DNA of 64,000 nucleotides from Ustulina deusta. Lineage: Eukaryota > Ascomycota > Sordariomycetes > Xylariales > Xylariaceae. The stretch covers positions 310,001 to 374,000 of the forward strand of contig JAJNNX010000017.1 in assembly GCA_023159155.1 (NCBI GenBank). Direction: 5' to 3'. Below, piece by piece: positions 1 to 12,278 of the stretch. The notes under the pieces were generated by a model. It saw only the letters and a program-made list of their open reading frames with translations, did not search any database and was not told the DNA's origin. A program made the translations under genes and the position numbers. Each line of letters opens with the position of its first letter. Position 1 is the stretch's first letter.

Positions 1-2959
1 TTAAAAAAAAGCTTTATAAAAAAATCATTTAAAAAGAAAATATATAAAAAAAGTTATTTTTATAAATATTTATAGCTTTTTTTATATTAAAAAATATAAA
101 AAAAAAAGTATTAATTTATAATAATTAATTTATATAACTAATTTAATAAACTTAAAATAATAATAAATTATAAAAAAGTCTAGTTATATATTAAAAAATT
201 TATTAATAAGTTATAAAAAATAAAATAATAAAACAATATAAAAGCAATAAAATAGCTAAAAATTTTAATATAACTATATAAAACAAACTATTTTTAATAA
301 TAATAAAAAGTGCTATTTTATTAAAATATTAGCTTAAAGTTATAATAATTATTAATTATTTTTAAAATAAAAGCTTATATATTATATTTAATATTATTTT
401 GTTTAAAATAATATATAAATAATAATTATATATTAATTATATAAAATAATTTAATATAAAAAAATAGATCTAAAAGTAATACTTAATATTTTAATAAAAT
501 ATAGTAATAATTTAATTTATAAAATTAAAATTATAAAAAATAAAATAATTAAAATAATAAAATAAAATATATATTTTAATAAAAAACTTATTATTAAAAA
601 AGCCGTTTTAAAAATAATATTTATTAATATATAGATTAATAATTTTAGAAAAATATTAGAGATAAAAAAACTTATATTTTTACTAACTAAAAAAAAACGC
701 TAAAATACTATTATATTTAGCTAAAGCACTATAATAAATATTGCTTTAAATCTATTTCTTTGAAACTTATTTTAAATTAAAAACTTATTTAATTTAGCTA
801 TTAATAATATAATACCTAGTTAACTAAAATTATAATATCTAATTAAAAACTATTAATTTATTTTAAAATCTAAAGTTTAAGTATTTTATGTTATATTAAT
901 ACTAGTTATAATACTAAAAACTTAATATAAAAATATAAAGCTACTTATAATTAAAAAAAAAAAAAAAAATTATAAAAAAAAATATTAGTTACTTATAAAA
1001 AACAATATATAAATAATAGTAAAACAAACTAAAAATATATATATATTGCAAAAAAAATAGTTAAAAGTTTTAAATAAATTAAAAAAATTAACTATTTTAA
1101 AATATTTATATTTATAATAAAACTAATAAACTATAAAGTATTATTTGTAATAATAGTAATATAAAACTTAAAAATTAAATAAATAAATATAAAAATAGCG
1201 TTTTTTTATAAAAAAATAAAAAAAAACATTTATATTAAATAACTTAACAAGTTTAAAAATAAAACTAATTATATATATAAACTAAAATAAATATTATATG
1301 GGCTAAAGTAAATATTTAAAGTTTAGTTTAAAATATTATTAGAATTTCTAGTAATAAAAAAATTTAAACTATTTCTAGTAAACTATAAGATTTTTATAAA
1401 TAAAAAAATAAAAATTTTTATAATTATTTATATAAATAATTTATTTATTATTATAAAAAAATATTATTAAAATAAAAAATATTAAAACAGTTTTTAATAA
1501 ATAATTCTAAATAACTAACTTTAAATTATATTAATACTATTTTAATATTTATATATAATATAACTAAAAAAACAAAACTATTTATTTTAATTAATAAAAA
1601 TATATTAATAAAATATTTGCTTAATTTGGACTAGAAAAATATAAACTAACTAATATTATTATAATTATAATAAAACTATAAAAAGCTAAAAATAAATTTA
1701 TATATTTTATAAAAAATAAAAATAAATATTAATTTATAGTTAAATTTTTAATATATTTAATAATAAATATATAATTAAATATTATATTTATTATTTTATA
1801 TATTAATAAATATATATTAAATCTAATTTTAATATATAAAGCAGTAATTAAACAAATATTATAGTATTTTTTAAAAACTAAAACATATTACTTAATACTT
1901 AAAGAACTATTAAAGCTATTAATAAGTTGGACTAATATAAACTAAAAAAAAATTTAAATATATAAAAGTTAATTTTAAAAAATATTTTTAATTTAAGTAG
2001 TAGTATAATTAATTAATTATTTAAACTATAATAAACTATAGCTTTATTTATATATAAAATAAAATATAAAAAAACTACTAATATAGTTAAAAAAGCTATA
2101 TAGCTAATTTGTTTATATAGCAAACTAAATATAAATCTAAAAAATAATAATAAAAAAGCAATAGTAACTAAAAAATTAAATATAGTAATAATCTATAGTA
2201 ATAATTAAAAATTAATTATATTTATAAAAAACTTAATATAATATAATAAAAATTAATATATTAATATCTAAACATATTTTATTTATAAACAAATTAAACA
2301 AAAAATAATATAGCTAAAATAAGTTTATATAAAAGATATAATAATAAACGGACTAATTAAACTATTTTTTAAAAATATATTTAAAATTTTTAAAAAAATG
2401 CTAGGCTTATAAAAAATACTTAGAAATTATGCTTAAAATAAAAAATAGTATAAAATATATAAAAATAAACTTAAAAATAAAAAATAAATGTTTAAAAAGC
2501 TTATAATAAAGTATTAATAAAATTATTTTAATTTATTTTAATAAAAAAAAATATATATTTTATATTAAACAGATATATATATAATATTTAATTAAATATA
2601 ATAAGATCACAAAAATAACTAAATATTATTAAAAAATTTATAAAAACTATAGCTATTTTATATTAATAATAATAAATATAGCGAACAAAAATATTAAAAT
2701 AATAAAAGTAAGCATTCTATAGAAGTTTAAAAACTCTTTTACTAACTAAAACTATTATAATTAACTAAAAAATATAAAATATTTTTTTAAGCAGAAGTAT
2801 TAAAAGTGAACTATATTAAAGAGTTATTTTATATACTATATAAAATCAAAGGTATAAAAGGCACGGTTATTACTGTTTGTATATATATTGAGGTCTTTTT
2901 ATCTTTTGTCACAATATAGTCAAGCTGAATGCAACACTTGTATACCAATCATTTTACCA
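1..2959 (+). mobile_element. Ty1/copia retrotransposon relic, copy A (5' end outside window)
   Basis: Very AT-rich, A-rich on the plus strand, no usable ORF. It aligns with the 3' part of the complete element at 12117-18003 in the same orientation. Reverse transcriptase words survive: around 1294-1340 a frame reads LYGLK, then a stop where Q is expected, then a stop-interrupted segment matching the copia YGLKQ region. Around 1425-1440 a frame reads I-Y-I-N-N-L-F, the expected decay of the copia YVDD active site. It ends in a 162-bp LTR at 2798-2959. Compared with copy B it lacks about 115 bp near position 225 and about 30 bp near 460. Differences between copies are mostly transitions, which points to RIP. 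The family call is firm; protein function is lost. Confidence 0.85.
2798..2959 (+). repeat. 3' LTR of copia copy A (162 bp)
   Basis: It matches the two LTRs of copy B over exactly 162 bp, from a decayed TGTTGAAAG start (here TATTAAAAG) to a TTTTACCA end. The central word GGCACGGTTATTACT is shared by all three LTRs. The 5-bp target duplication should be CTCCC (2960-2964), with its partner left of the window. Confidence 0.85.
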
Positions 2960-2964
2960 CTCCC

Positions 2965-4328
2965 TACGTGCAAGGAGCTCCTTCACGTAACATATCCACA
3001 CCCAATGAACTCCCTTTTGCCGGCCTCCAAGTTGTTTTCTTTTACTTTCTGTTATCAGATTAATTGTTATGCTTCGGAAGTTTTGCATATGTATGCAAAC
3101 AGGATGCTGGGAGAGAGTCGAGAATAGACGTTTTTCCCCAACTGACGGCATGCCAATATGAGGCGGAAGAACGAGAAAATTCCGCAACTAAATTCATTTC
3201 TTGGAGTTAATTTTATCCCATCCTCCTTACGATCTGTGGCATAGGGAGCCTTGCCGTACATTTCTTAGACGACTGGGGCGGGACCGAAGCAGCTGAACTC
3301 TTGCCACTACAGCACCTCTATCTGAGCGAGTATCAGGTGCATTGCGTTGGCTATGATTGTTGCTTCCAAGGAGGATCACCTTTATAGTGAGGCCAACGCT
3401 ATGGTCAACAATTCGGATGAGCAGCTTTAAACGCTAAGAATTTAGGGTTCGAATTCAGTATCTTGGGAGCATCGCGTCTCAACAAGGATGAGACATCTGC
3501 CGAAATTACACAATTCTAAGAGATGTTGGAATTCCGATAGAGTACAACTTGACCCCTCTTGAGATGTGCATAGTGGACGGGAAAGGGCGCGCGGAGTCCG
3601 AGGATCGCGGGTCGCTACCTGATAGATGAGAGATTTTACCATGGCTGCAACATGGTGTTTAATATCTCATGATTTTTTTGGGCGATTCCATTACTATGAT
3701 AGAATATGCCTTGCATTTTCAATTGATACTAATGCATTATAATGAGAAAACGGCCATATAACATATATCACGTAACTGTATACTGTTGAACCTTTGCGCT
3801 AATTACTACGCCGGTGGCCAGTCGAGATACATAGAAAATTTCCGGAGGCGCGTGCCGCCTCGTAGAGGAACGAGAATGATTGTAGTTAAATCTCGAGTAA
3901 TAATAGCATCTCAGGTCAACTCATATCGACAATTATCGCCGGGGCAGCGGCTTATTGAGATCAGCCAGAGTCACAGGCCATAGACCGCAACTCTGTCTAT
4001 TAAACACTGATGCAATAGGATGCGCCCTCGATACGCTTTAGGGGCAGCATGGGAGCACTATCATGAACCCAAAGCGAAAAAAAGGAGACTGCACCACAAC
4101 CGATCCGCGAGCGCAAGATTGATATTAGTAAAAAACAGAACAGTTCATGGTGTAAACTCGTCTATTTTAATCTCCCACTACTTATGTTAAATATACTCGT
4201 GATCGGGGGTCATTGAGGGAAGACTGGAGATGATCCTATGAAAATCTTTTTTAATATCACCTCGTAAATTCAGTGTAGTAGAATCTATGATTTGACAACT
4301 TCGGCTTCATTGGCGCAACTCTGGTATT
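2965..4328. other. Intergenic, no gene supported
   Basis: GC content returns to normal immediately after the LTR. Short open frames are present on both strands, but none shows a recognisable domain, consistent splice signals or a sensible start. A GGTTCGAATTC word near 3449 resembles a tRNA T-arm, but the rest of a cloverleaf cannot be built around it. Confidence 0.5.
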
Positions 4329-6430
4329 CTAGTCGAAGTGTATCCTCCACAACTCGCGATCACTCCCCCCTGTGAAATCGCTCCTTGTATGCATGGCTAG
4401 AACGTTATCGCTCACTAGCAAGTCCCCTTTCTCCCAGGTATGATAATACGTAATCCGGCGGTCGTGGAGGAGGCTGTCCAATGCCTCACAGATCGAGTCA
4501 CTGCTCCAGCCGTCGTTCGCATTCTCGATCGTCACCGTAGTTGGCTCGAACTGAGTCTTGGATTGTGGCCATGGCTCGTGATACCGTAAACAAGGCACTT
4601 CAGTCTGAGGGTGGTTCACAACCAACGGCAACCCCCGGATAGTAGTCTGGTCAAAAGATGGCGTTGAGACCGACCACCTGAGCTTGCGGAGGTAGTCTAG
4701 CGGCAAATGCCTGGGCAAGTGCCTGAAGAGGAGGGTGGAGCTCGTGAAAAGAGTGAAGCCCGTGTTTTTAGGCGAAGGAGTTACCGCTGTGAAAAATTGA
4801 AACCTACGCCTTGATTAACCATAACGCAGGCACTTGGGCGAAAAGAGGGGTATGCATACCTTGGCGGAAGTGATTCATTCTCTTCTGTGCCATCCTCCAT
4901 TATATGTTTCTTGGTCTTGAATAATCCGTCGTAGTGGAAAGGCATCCACTCTCCCGAAAGGACGTTGTTCAATCCACGCGTGTCGACACCACGGTCCTTG
5001 ACCTCCAGCAAAAGACCGAATTTCCACCCTACCGGCGTGCCAAAGTCATCAGCCTTCTTAATGAAGGTCTCTCGATCCGTGGTCCCAGAGAAATTTCTGA
5101 GGACAACCGGCGAGGCTTTCTCTGCAAGTTGCCGGACTTTCTTTGAGTCCACGTCGCCCATCGACAATGTACCAGCGCCCGTTTCTGGCTCAATTAACCA
5201 ACCCGCAGGGTATAGTGGGGCACAAGATACTTCACCGGTCCATGAAAAAAGATCCGATTTTTCTCGGAAGTAGCTAGGCCTGCCGTTTTCGTACACTAGG
5301 TCATAGTTCTGATCAGCTTCGAAGTCTGCCCTCTGCCCTGTAGTAGTCTCGCCATCCAACCGGACTGCTAGACAACAGTGCCATGGGGTAGTGAAAGTGG
5401 TGTTTGTGGGTAGGAGGCTGATAGGGAATTTCGTTTCTCCGGTAGATGCATGTATAGACAGTCTGATGTGGTCGTGAAACTTGTGCCTCACAGCACTGGC
5501 AAAAGCCTTAAACATCGCAGTCAGTATGGTCTTGGCAGTAGCTGTGGGACATATTTAAGAGCAATCTTTACGTACATCACCTCGTGCAAGCATCTGCTTG
5601 GCTATATACTCGATGCCTTGCTTGTATTTTGACTTGGTCCGTCTCTCCGATAGTGGGTAGACGGTACGTAAATCTGTTGCTAAAAATCTGATATAGCCCT
5701 TGTAGGTCTGGCAAACATCCTCATTCTCACGGATTTTTGCGGAAGCATCAAAATTTGGGTTACCGTGCTGTGTGAGGAGAGCGAAGCGAAAGTTAGTGGC
5801 GTTAGCCACATAACTCATCTCATCCAAGTCCTTTGGAAGGTGGATGTCCACGAGATGGCTGAGCCGACAAAACTCGATATGGTCGAAGCTCCTATCATGT
5901 GCCAGCTGACGGAGCGCTTCCCCATATGCCCAAACTTGCTTGTCCGGAACGCCAAGAAGATCTAGGAGGTTTGAGCATGGTCAGAAAGAGAACTTCGAAG
6001 GAGAAATAATAGAGAGAATACCGTTATAGACAAGCCCATCGGATATGATAGTGAGTTTTGCACCAGGAGGGTATATATCAGCGATAGCTGCGCACATGCC
6101 GTTGAGGTGGGCTAGTGCAAACTCCTCTGCTTTGTCAGGGAGGCATCCCAGGACCTTCTCAGTGGAATTCGGCGACTTGAACGGGAATGCAGGCAGGCAT
6201 AAGCGTATAGGAGCGTTGGTCAAGATTTGGGAGTATATCTGAGAGAGAACCCTGAACACTCCTTCCAGGGACTTTTTAGACGACGTGCACCCCGGAAGTC
6301 GATATCGCGAGAGAATGGCAAGTATGCGTGACGAAATCTCAAGATGTGACACTTCCAAGCTTCCCAGGTCTGCCGCAGAGGGCGCCTGGGATACCTTCAT
6401 GCCGTTACTACTAGTCATCATGGGCTGCAT
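4329..6430 (-). CDS. Isocyanide synthase fused to Fe(II)/2-oxoglutarate dioxygenase
   Basis: Four exons on the minus strand: 6430-6022, 5961-5576, 5506-4860 and 4803-4329. They total 1917 nt, in frame, for 638 residues. Introns are 60, 69 and 56 bp with GT..AG ends. Residues 1 to about 350 match the DIT1/PvcA isocyanide synthase family (PAFPFKSPN, YPPGAKLTIISDG, then LLGVPDKQVWAYGEALR across intron 1). Residues from about 370 are a TauD/TfdA dioxygenase with H456-Y-D458, distal H619 and R630, the iron and 2-oxoglutarate ligands. In this family the synthase turns an amino acid amine into an isonitrile and the dioxygenase makes the vinyl group; Aspergillus XanB has the same two-domain order. 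The ATG at 6430 is the first Met after an in-frame stop; 6421 and 6418 are alternatives. No RIP damage is seen, and all visible catalytic residues are intact. The substrate cannot be read from sequence. Confidence 0.9.
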
Positions 6431-7941
6431 CTGGACTTGCTGAGTTGTTCTCGAATATGACAACCAATACTCCCGTGGAGGTTCAGCTGGGAGGAAGTCC
6501 TACATACGACGTGATAAAGAACCTGAAGGTCTCATCGCTGGGCAACCATTTTGAACCTCGGATCTGGGAAAAGCAGATCGTTAAAAAAAAAGCTCAACTC
6601 TTTTCGAGTTTAGCGGGCGATCTGCATGGCAGGCAAGGAGAACGCTATTCTTGTGCTGACTGTGCTCCATCACGAGCATTGAGAGACATGAGACCTCGTG
6701 TGTGAGGTAGGTCACATTCAATGTTGCCTGGGTCCCCTGACCGTTTCGAATATCAACAAGGAACCATGGGTTAGGAGCACCGACTTGATTTCAAATTTGA
6801 CAGCCGTCAACAACAAAAGATTGGTCATCAGGCCAATACCCGGCATACTTTTACTACGATACCCAGATCTGTCTCTTAGAGCCGCGAACAAGCGGAACTA
6901 TTAGCCAAATTAATTACCTCTCTTGGTGCCGAGGTAGGGCGCGAATGCAATGTGCTATATTATCACTCAACAACACTACGTTCCTATGTAGTAATCTAGC
7001 CCGAACAGAAGCTAGGCATATATCAGAGATTTCTACACTTCGTTACTACTTTCGGTCTTATTACTAAAGGATATAAATTGCATGGACTTAAGGGAATATC
7101 ATAGCGTGCTTTGGGACAGTGTAGCTTGCAATTGCGACAGCAACTCGGACAAGCAGTCATTAAATGGAATTTTCGTAAACGGAGTCCTATTTTCCGATAA
7201 AGCCCCTGTTATGATCCCACCAGTAGTTGCGGGCAGGAGATTTCCCCGGTCTAGCGTGAAGGGTTCAGATGGAATGACACCCCAAAAGATACATTGTATT
7301 GTTCTATCAAGTGGCTTTGGTCAGGGCAATACACTACCTACTATATAATTAAAACCCCCAAACAGATAATGTCCGGTTATACGCTACTCGTAAGTCAAAG
7401 GATGGTGTGTCTCTAGACCTTTTCCCCTTGCAGCTAACTCCACTGCTAGCCCCTTCCTAGTCGAGGACCCGTCTAGATCCTCTTTGACGCCAAGCGCTGT
7501 CCGTGGGTGCCTGTGCAAAGAGCCTCGGCTACCGGGGTGTCTTCGAAAGGGTAGTACAAATAGCCGCCAAAACGTCATCTTAGCTAGTCGCCAAGATCAG
7601 GGGTTGGTATTAGTCACACGGCCCAGCTACTGCATCTAGTAAGGGTTTGGGTGGATGTGCAGACTGTCGTTCTGATTAGTGTAGAAGTACCTAGTGTAGA
7701 AGGGAGTCTTTTCCCTAAATAGGTAGGAGCTTAACCTTGTAGTAGCCTCCAACCATAAAGCAGGAATTCAACAAAATCCGAGCACATGAGGGTGGCTTGT
7801 TTGCTTTGAAACTTGTTTAGTGACAATCTCATGTCTTGAAAGGCTCAGAGAAGAGCAGAATCGCCCACCCCGAGGCTAATCAGAAGCTGGCTAAAACCGC
7901 AAATCCCCAGCGACCAAAGGCAAAAAGGGACATATTGGACA
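6431..7941. promoter_or_regulatory. Shared divergent upstream region of the isocyanide and monooxygenase-MFS genes
   Basis: About 1.5 kb separates the two divergent start codons, with no convincing gene between them. The small ORFs here (for example 7082-7348 plus and 7384-7578 minus) have no recognisable domain. By position the stretch should hold both promoters and any shared operator. I could not identify a specific factor site. Confidence 0.5.
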
Positions 7942-10900
7942 ATGGAGGAAACAGTTGATCTTGGGATCATAGGAGGTCCGTATGCAAGATATTATCTAAC
8001 TATCTCGACACGAGTAACTAAATTTGTCTAGGTGGCCCGACGGGGCTTCTCTCAGCGATGCTTGCCCGTCGCCAAGGGCTATCAGTATGCGTAATTGGTA
8101 CACAAATGACCATCAAATGAACGTTATGGATTTCTTCTGATGGTGGCTAGACGCAAAACCCGGTGCCCTGGACCTAGGGCGTGCCGATGCTTTAAATGCC
8201 AGGACACAGCAGTACTTTGAGGTATCTGGTGTCCTTGACGAGCTCCTTTCCCAAGGACTCAAATGCAATAGTGAGTTATGAGACTTCTCCCGTTGAGATC
8301 ATGTGAGCTGATATCGTTCAGCGAGCTCGACCTTTGCAGAGGGAGGGTTCAAATCCCACCAAAATCAATGGTGGACGAGCCTTGAATACTGCGCGCATCC
8401 CAATTTCCTGATGATTGGACAGCCGCAAATTGAGAAAACGCTCCTAGACCACCTTGATATCCCAGTTCATTACGAGGAGCGGGCCGTGTCGATATCTGAG
8501 ACCCAAGACGGCGTCTCGATATTGACGGATCGCCAACGAAAGGTACATTGCAAGTTCGCAATCGCCGCCGATGGTGCTCGATCAACTATTCGGAACGCCC
8601 TTGGCATCGACTTCACTGGCACCAAGCCGGAGATGATATGGGCAGTACTAGACACCTTTATCGATACTGATTTCCCCCAATGCCCTGAGATAGTAACCTT
8701 CCAGCTGAATGAACAATCTCGCGTTTCATGGATTCCCCGAGAGCGGGGAATGGCCCGGTTCTACATCTTGTTAGACGGCGAGATCACCCAGCAGAGAGCA
8801 GAGGATTCCATCCGCCAACACATGGCCCCGCATCGCATTGATTTTGTTAAAACTGAATGGTTTAGTACATTTGATGGTAAGAGGCCTGCGTTGTCAAGGG
8901 GAATCTGGAAAGAATAATCGCTGACCGTGCCTACAATGCCCTAGTCAAGGAACGACTTGCGTCCACTTTCATCTCGAAAGAAGCAGGTCGAATATTTCTA
9001 GCTGGCGATGCGGCGCACGTTCATTCTGTCAATGGCGGGCAGGGTCTGAACACGGGTATTGCCGATGCATTCGCGCTTAGCTGGCGGTTGGCAATGGCAC
9101 TCAATCATCCTTCATTGACACCCGATAGCAAGTCTAAGCTACTTCAAAGCTATGATACCGAGCGACGGTTAGTGGCAAGAGAGGTCATTGACATTGCAGC
9201 CAAGCTAGTCAGGGACACAAAGATGACTGCGAAGCAATATGTCGGAACGATCGAGAAGAATGCTGGGTATATTACAGGTAGGTGAACGAAATGTTGCGGT
9301 TTCCTTGTTCGGACCTCGAATTATTACGACACAGCGCTAATCTATCCCGTTACGCTACAGGAATGGGTGTTTCGTATGATAATCTGGGCTCATCCATAGT
9401 CATTGAATCCGACAGGGGAATCTGGAAGGCGGGGAAGCGCTGCCCAGATATTCTCGTGTCAAGAGCCGGAATTCATGACGCTGAACAACGACTGTATTCC
9501 ACGATTCCTTACGGGAAATTCGTGATTCTGCAGCTCGGCACAGCACGCACTCCCATTTCTAGTTTCGAAGAAGAGGCAGTTCATTTCAATCTGCTACCTC
9601 GAGGTGCACAGTACCAGAAAACTGACGACCCGACGGAGACATGGTTATCGGATGAGCAGGTATTCCCCCCAAATGTAAAATCTGGGGAGGACGGTCTTGT
9701 TGTCATTGTTCGGCCTGATTTGTATATTGCGTATGTTGGCAATGGCGACTGGTTGAACACGTCCAAGAGCAGTCTTGTTCAAGGCTTATTGGACCAATCT
9801 GACGCTACGGTGCCGCCTTCACCAGCCGAGAAGTCAGCAACAGAGGTCGAAGCAAAGTCGGACCCTGTTTCAAAGCCGTGGCTTCAGATTGTGGGCGCCT
9901 TTTTCCTCTATTTCAACACTTGGGGTAAATAGCCTTTTCATATAAAATAGAGACTTCCCAGGAATCCCTGAAATCTAGCTGATTGTGATAGGCCTCATAT
10001 CTAGTTATGGGAGTTTCCAGGCTTTCTACGAGGTAGATTTGCTGAGTACGAAGACACCCTTTGTGATATCGATTATTGGTTCCCTCCAAACGTTCTTGAT
10101 GGTCTTCCTAGGATTCGTCACTGGTCCAATATATGATGCAGGCTACTTCCGATATCTCCTGACCACAGGCTCCTTTTTCGTCATTCTTGGCACTTTGAGT
10201 CAGAGTTTCTGTACCCAATATTGGCAGTTACTCCTAGCTCAAGGTGTAGCCATAGGCATTGGGTGCGGCTGCTTTATAATCTTGAGTGTGGCTATTCCAT
10301 CCTTTTGGTTCAGCAAGAGACTGCCGCTGGCTAATGGTATTGCCGCATCCGGCAGTGGTGTTGGGGGGTGAGTTCTCTCCGAAGACAAATACTCTATTCT
10401 TGGTATTAACTCATAACCAGAGTCATTCTCCCAATCTTAGTCCGAAATCTGATTCCTAAAGTCGGCTTCGGTTGGACTGTCCGCGTTATGACCCTTATTA
10501 TAATAGTGACACTAGGCATCAGCAATATAATTCTTCGCGGACCACCAGGCTCAAAACAACCCCGGAAGCTAATACATCGGAGCTCGTTGAGCGACTGGCC
10601 ATACGTTACATTCGTGATCGGTTGTTGCTGCGTCTTCCTTGGAATATACACCCCCTTTGTCTATATTCAGAGCTATGCAATCGAGCGCAACCTTGCATCC
10701 GCCAACACGTCATTCTACATTGTGGCCGCGATGAATCTTTCGTCCATATTTGGTCGCATCATTCCAAACTTCTTCACGCATCTCGCGGGACCACTAGCCA
10801 TGATCACGGCAACCAGCGTCACACTCTTGGCAACTGCCTTTGGCTTCATCGGCGCACAGAGTATCGGAGCCGTCTTCGCGGTTGCTGCGGTCTATGGCTT

Positions 10901-11150
10901 CTTTGTAGGGACCTTTTTTGCGCTTCAACCTACGGTATTTGTGCGACTGACAAAGGATATGCGATTTATGGGGACGAGGTTCGGAATGGCTTTCTCTGTA
11001 ATGTCTTTTGCCCTCCTATTTGGACCTCCTATCGCCGGAGCTTTACAGAGAGTATTCGGATACAAAGCTTCGTGGGTTTGGGCTGGTGCGACTGTACTAC
11101 TCGGAACAGGGATGTTCATAGTATCCTTCTTTTTATCTCGGCGCAAATGA
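7942..11150 (+). CDS. FAD-dependent aromatic monooxygenase fused to MFS (monocarboxylate-porter-like) transporter
   Basis: Eight exons: 7942-7975, 8032-8097, 8151-8270, 8322-8876, 8945-9277, 9361-9924, 9992-10367 and 10421-11150. They total 2778 nt in one frame for 925 residues. Residues 1 to about 512 are a phenol-hydroxylase-type FAD_binding_3 enzyme: GGGPTG (11-16), an ADG motif (D157) and the GD motif AGDAAHVHSVNGGQGLNTG (D280). A polar linker, about 513-541, resembles the cytosolic N-terminus of an MFS porter. Residues 542-925 are the membrane porter, starting KPWLQIVGAFFLYFNTWG and ending FLSRRK. No stop lies between the parts, and no Met occurs between residues 371 and 594, so the transporter lacks a start of its own. 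Intron 1 has an unusual GTCCGT donor; the others are standard. The gene diverges from the isocyanide synthase. I infer oxidation coupled to export of the isocyanide product. Two separate transcripts would need an unseen intron or start, such as a GTATGT donor near 9731. Confidence 0.85.
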
Positions 11151-12111
11151 GAGACTCACCATTAGCTTACATCGACATAGATAGGACAAATAAACGACAG
11201 TAATGGTCCAGCTGAATAGTATGCACTTTAATTTCCGCTTACAGGAGATTGGTCCATCATACAATCAGGGCGGGGGATCGCAAATAGAGGAATGAGATAG
11301 ACTATCCTTCTAGATATTCCCTTGTTGAACTGTGCGTTTTCTAGCAGGAAGGTTGCACTAAGAAAACGCACAGAAGTCCCGCCGGGATAATTTAGGACTG
11401 AAACACAATCAACCCGCCCCAGAAGTTTGGTATGTCATAGCCACAAGAAATGGGTACATCAAAAGAGCCTGTGATGCCGGGAGGGGCTGAGAATAAGAAG
11501 TTGAAAAACACTTCACAGTAGAGCTCAATGTATGAAATAAAAAGACTAGAACCAGATACTTCCCGAAACTTATAAGGTAGGCGTCGGGCGAGGAGTAATT
11601 GCCCCATACCTTGAGAAAATCATACATAGTTGTTAGCGCAAGCTTTCGGCAGCCCAACACAAAGGATAGGTAGATTGAGGAATCTAAGGCCTTTAGAGCA
11701 GAAGGAAGGTCGAATGGGGGTGGAGAAAGGGGCAGCCGAAGTAAAAACGGCATTGTCCGGAATAGAGCGTGTAGGAAGCTTCACGTGTTTGACGGTTCCG
11801 TTTTCCCCGAACGGTGCCCCGACGGAGCCAAGAGCATAAGGCAAAACGGAGCATCGGAGGTATCGGCAGTAACGACTAGAGGGCCGTCGGGGAAACCAGA
11901 AGCGGTGGGACTACCCGCACAGCCGCAATAATTCCCCATCCTAGACAAGGGGAATATTAATAGAACATAGTTCCTTAGGGTACTTCCGATCGCTACGAAC
12001 AGGCTCCGAGTCTCATTCTCGAAACTAGTATTCTAGTCACTTATGACAGAGACTGGATTCGGCTTTACAGTTCTATAAACATTTGTAACGGGGAGTTTCT
12101 AAGACTACGTT
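11151..12111. other. Intergenic, no gene supported
   Basis: Normal base composition up to the 5' LTR. Overlapping short ORFs on both strands at 11392-11844 are of similar length in several frames, which argues for chance or for old non-coding debris. I recognise no domain. Confidence 0.45.
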
Positions 12112-12116
12112 TTAGT
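12112..12116. repeat. Target-site duplication TTAGT, left copy
   Basis: TTAGT lies directly before the TGTTG start of the 5' LTR and is repeated directly after the 3' LTR at 18004-18008. Five bases is the usual duplication length for LTR retrotransposons. Confidence 0.85.
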
Positions 12117-12278
12117 TGTTGAAAGTAAACTACGTTAAGGAGTCACTTCATGTACTGTATAAGATCAAGGGCATGAAAGGCACGGTTATTACTATTTATA
12201 TATATATTGAGGTCTTTCTACCTTTTATTATAATGTAGTTAAGCTAAATATAATACTTATATATTAATTATTTTACTA
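12117..12278 (+). repeat. 5' LTR of copia copy B (162 bp)
   Basis: Starts TGTTGAAAG and ends TTTTACTA (ancestral ACCA). The first 70 or so bases keep GC-rich words such as TACGTTAAGGAGTCACTTC that are AT-converted in the other two LTRs. Its last third is more decayed than the 3' LTR. Confidence 0.9.

Noticed and set aside
1..2797. CRISPR array or satellite interpretation of the AT-rich blocks
   Set aside because: No regular repeat-spacer period; LTRs, target duplications and decayed Gag/RT words explain the blocks as transposons.
3420..3500. tRNA-like T-arm word GGTTCGAATTC
   Set aside because: No matching acceptor, D or anticodon arms at the right distances; position 61 is T, not the required C.
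4780..4803. A 21-bp intron before the dioxygenase segment AVTPSPKNTG
   Set aside because: Too short; the 56-bp intron 4804-4859 gives the expected PRFQFFTAVTPSPKNTG instead.
11392..11844. Overlapping ORFs of 69-114 codons on both strands
   Set aside because: Several frames are equally open, with no domain or splice logic; probably chance.
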